Part shown: piece by piece, positions 62,400 to 64,000 of the stretch
Position numbering within the stretch: position 1 is the stretch's first letter
Layout: every line of letters begins with the position of its first letter
From: Typhlomys cinereus
Lineage: Eukaryota; Chordata; Mammalia; Rodentia; Platacanthomyidae
Direction of reading: 5' to 3'
NCBI GenBank assembly: GCA_023101885.1
Contig: JALPQD010000213.1
Coordinates: 3,668,168-3,732,167 of the forward strand
Length of the DNA: 64,000 nucleotides
The notes under the pieces: generated by a model
The model's input: only the letters and a program-made list of their open reading frames with translations
Databases searched by the model: none
What the model was told of the DNA's origin: nothing
Program-made: the position numbers and the translations under genes

Positions 62400-62715
62400 A
62401 TTGAGTCGGGTAGGGGCTGTGGACATAAACATATGTGGACATGAACATGAAATCCTGTTTATGAACTGACCTCTACCTTACCCCTTAGTCACACTGACGT
62501 GTACTTCACCCCTTGAGCCATCTTATCACCAATAACCAGATGTTTCATCCTGTTTGCTAGGTTTGCTCTGTTTGAAATTTGTTCCCTGCCCTATAAAAAA
62601 CCCAAGTCCTAAGTGCTTGGGGCCGCTCTTGCTCCCGAAAAGCAGGGTGACCCCAGCGCGCTGGTGAATAAAGCCTCTTGCCTTTGCATCGATTCTGGCG
62701 TCTCCGTGTCTTTAG
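62400..62715 (+). mobile_element. Class I (gammaretrovirus-like) solo LTR
   Basis: A TATA-like CCCTATAAAAAACCCAAG (62590), GGGGCCGCTCTTGCTCCCGA, GGTGAATAAAGCCTCTTGCC (polyadenylation signal at 62666) and a U5-like CTGGCGTCTCCGTGTCTTTAG are in gammaretroviral order. Next, GAGGGGCTCGATCGGGT resembles a Pro-tRNA primer site. The left edge is uncertain and no gag follows. Confidence 0.7.
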
Positions 62716-63139
62716 CTGAGGGGCTCGATCGGGTGCAGGAACTTTGGTTCCAACAGGGGCCAGCTTGGGATGGGGCGTCCGGCAGCCTCTGCTTTCTCCA
62801 GTGCTTCCAGCCCAAAGCCATGGCTTGGGAAGCCAAGCAGCATGTGTGTAACCAGGAAGATTGTCCCGGTGTCTGATTGTATCTGCAACAGCATGAACAT
62901 TGACAAGTTCCATCAACGAGTTTCATCACAGATGTGGACACTTGCCTGGAAGTTCCTTCTGGGATCTAATTTAAAGGCTGTGGTTAGGAGGTCGGGAGGC
63001 AAGCAGATGGCAGTGGAGAAAAGCAGGGTGACAGCCAGACTCCCCCAGCCTGCGGTGCCGCAGACTGCTCCCTGCGGAGGACTTCCGGGAGGAGTGCTCC
63101 TGGGATGTGGCCTTGGACCAGTCTCTCAGGACCATTGAC
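62716..63139. other. Unassigned DNA after the class I LTR
   Basis: 420 bp; it may start with remains of ERV leader. Frames of 110-122 codons have no retroviral motif. Confidence 0.35.
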
Positions 63140-63330
63140 ACCAAGTGCCTTGGGACAGGATCTGTGCTGTGCTGAGGAAAGGATCTGAGTTCGAGTCCTC
63201 CCATTGTCATTTGCTATAGTTGAGTGACTTTGAGCACGTTACTGTACCTATGAACCACCGCCTGTGTGACATGTGGATCAGGGACTAATCCCCATTCTGA
63301 AGGCTTAAGGATTGCAGGGATTATAGGCAA
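63140..63330 (+). mobile_element. MIR
   Basis: GAGTTCGAGTCCTCCC, GTTGAGTGACTTTGAGCACG, GGACTAATCCCCATTCTGAA in sense MIR order. Confidence 0.75.
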
Positions 63331-63432
63331 TTGCATCTCTGAGCGGGGAACTGCTACCCTGTCATTTGGTTATCAGAGACACCTTGGACAGAAAGAGTTT
63401 ACAGTGGGTTGCAGAGCCTAAAAGAATCATGT

Positions 63433-63789
63433 GGGGGCTTGGGAGATGGCTCAGTGCTTTAAAGTGCTTGCTGTGCAAGATCCCATGAAAAATGCCAGGT
63501 AGATGTGGTAGCCCACCTGTCATTCCAGCCTGGAAGGCAGATCCTGGGAATCCGCACACAAGACTAGCTCTACAGGTGAGCTGAGAGTTTGGTTAGCAAT
63601 CTTATCTCAAAAGAAAGTGAAAGGCATCCATCTAGGATGATTCCTAATATTAATCTTGGGTCTCCACACACATATCACTCACATGCACACACATCCGTTT
63701 GTGCTCTCCCACATGCAAACATGCGTACATGCATACACACAGACACACATACGCACACATGCATACATGTACATACATAAGCTACACAT

Positions 63790-63839
<50 letters not shown>
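63433..63839 (+). mobile_element. B2-superfamily SINE variant with long (CA)n
   Basis: GGGGCTTGGGAGATGGCTCA head, GATCCCATGAAAAATGCC, CCATCTAGGATGATTCCT body (subfamily B-like) and CA/TACA repeats to 63839. The head is partly deleted and the middle has an extra segment (63550-63620). Confidence 0.7.
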
Positions 63840-63841
<2 letters not shown>

Positions 63842-64000
63842 ATCTTCTTAGAAACCGTGCCTGCTTCCTCCCCTGGCCTCGGGCTCTCCTGGAGAGAGAA
63901 GCCCTGGGCGTGGGCTTTGAGCAGTCCTTTGTGGAGTGACTTCTTTACTGCAGAGGAGGCTGGGAGACAGGGGGGTTGGCATGGGGATGGCGAACGTGAA
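63840..64000. other. Single-copy DNA to the window end
   Basis: 160 bp, GC-moderate; no feature seen. Confidence 0.4.

Overview
This window is mammalian nuclear DNA, almost certainly from a rodent. It holds a mouse-like L1 with tandem 5' promoter monomers, B1, ID and ID+B1 (B4/RSINE-type) SINEs, B3-like and other B2-superfamily tRNA-derived SINEs with (CA)n tails, and many MaLR/ERVL LTRs with ORR1/MT-style features. The most abundant young SINE has a B2-superfamily head but is not the mouse B2 tail. This and the L1 protein suggest a non-murid rodent, perhaps a jerboa-like dipodoid, but the species is inference and was not checked. I found no host protein-coding exon, no tRNA, rRNA or snRNA gene and no CRISPR. 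The long open frames are L1 reading frames or shadows of low-complexity repeats.

Layout. 1-5981: a near full-length L1 on the minus strand with degraded ORF2 (159-4308), degraded ORF1 (4359-5428) and two 254-bp promoter monomers (5474-5981). It is split by a young SINE with a perfect 16-bp target duplication. 6-19 kb: dense SINE, LTR and old L1 fragments, a 190-bp inverted repeat (14750-14942 / 15398-15587), and a chain of LTRs embedded in TG-rich DNA (16.1-18.3 kb). 20352-22537: a complete non-autonomous MaLR with two LTRs, a Leu-type primer site and GAGCC target duplications. 23-35 kb: mostly single-copy DNA with scattered simple repeats, a MIR, an ID and AT-rich islands. 35.4-40.2 kb: two minus-strand ERV LTRs of one family, several MaLR LTRs and AT-rich islands. 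40.2-47 kb: L1 3'-UTR remnants, MaLR LTRs and nested SINEs. 47-58 kb: single-copy DNA with more AT-rich islands. 58446-59063: a 13-unit 43-50 bp minisatellite with no stop codons over long runs in all six frames. 60-64 kb: SINEs, an L1M remnant, a class I (gammaretrovirus-like) LTR and a MIR.

Between the repeats lie about fourteen islands of single-copy, AT-rich sequence full of TAAT/ATTA cores (for example 33825-34110, 36330-36990, 47535-47770, 57740-58095). They stand out from the GC-richer surroundings and look like conserved non-coding enhancers. With no exon present, the simplest reading is a gene-desert regulatory landscape of a distant developmental gene that I cannot identify. The decisive test is a multi-mammal alignment.
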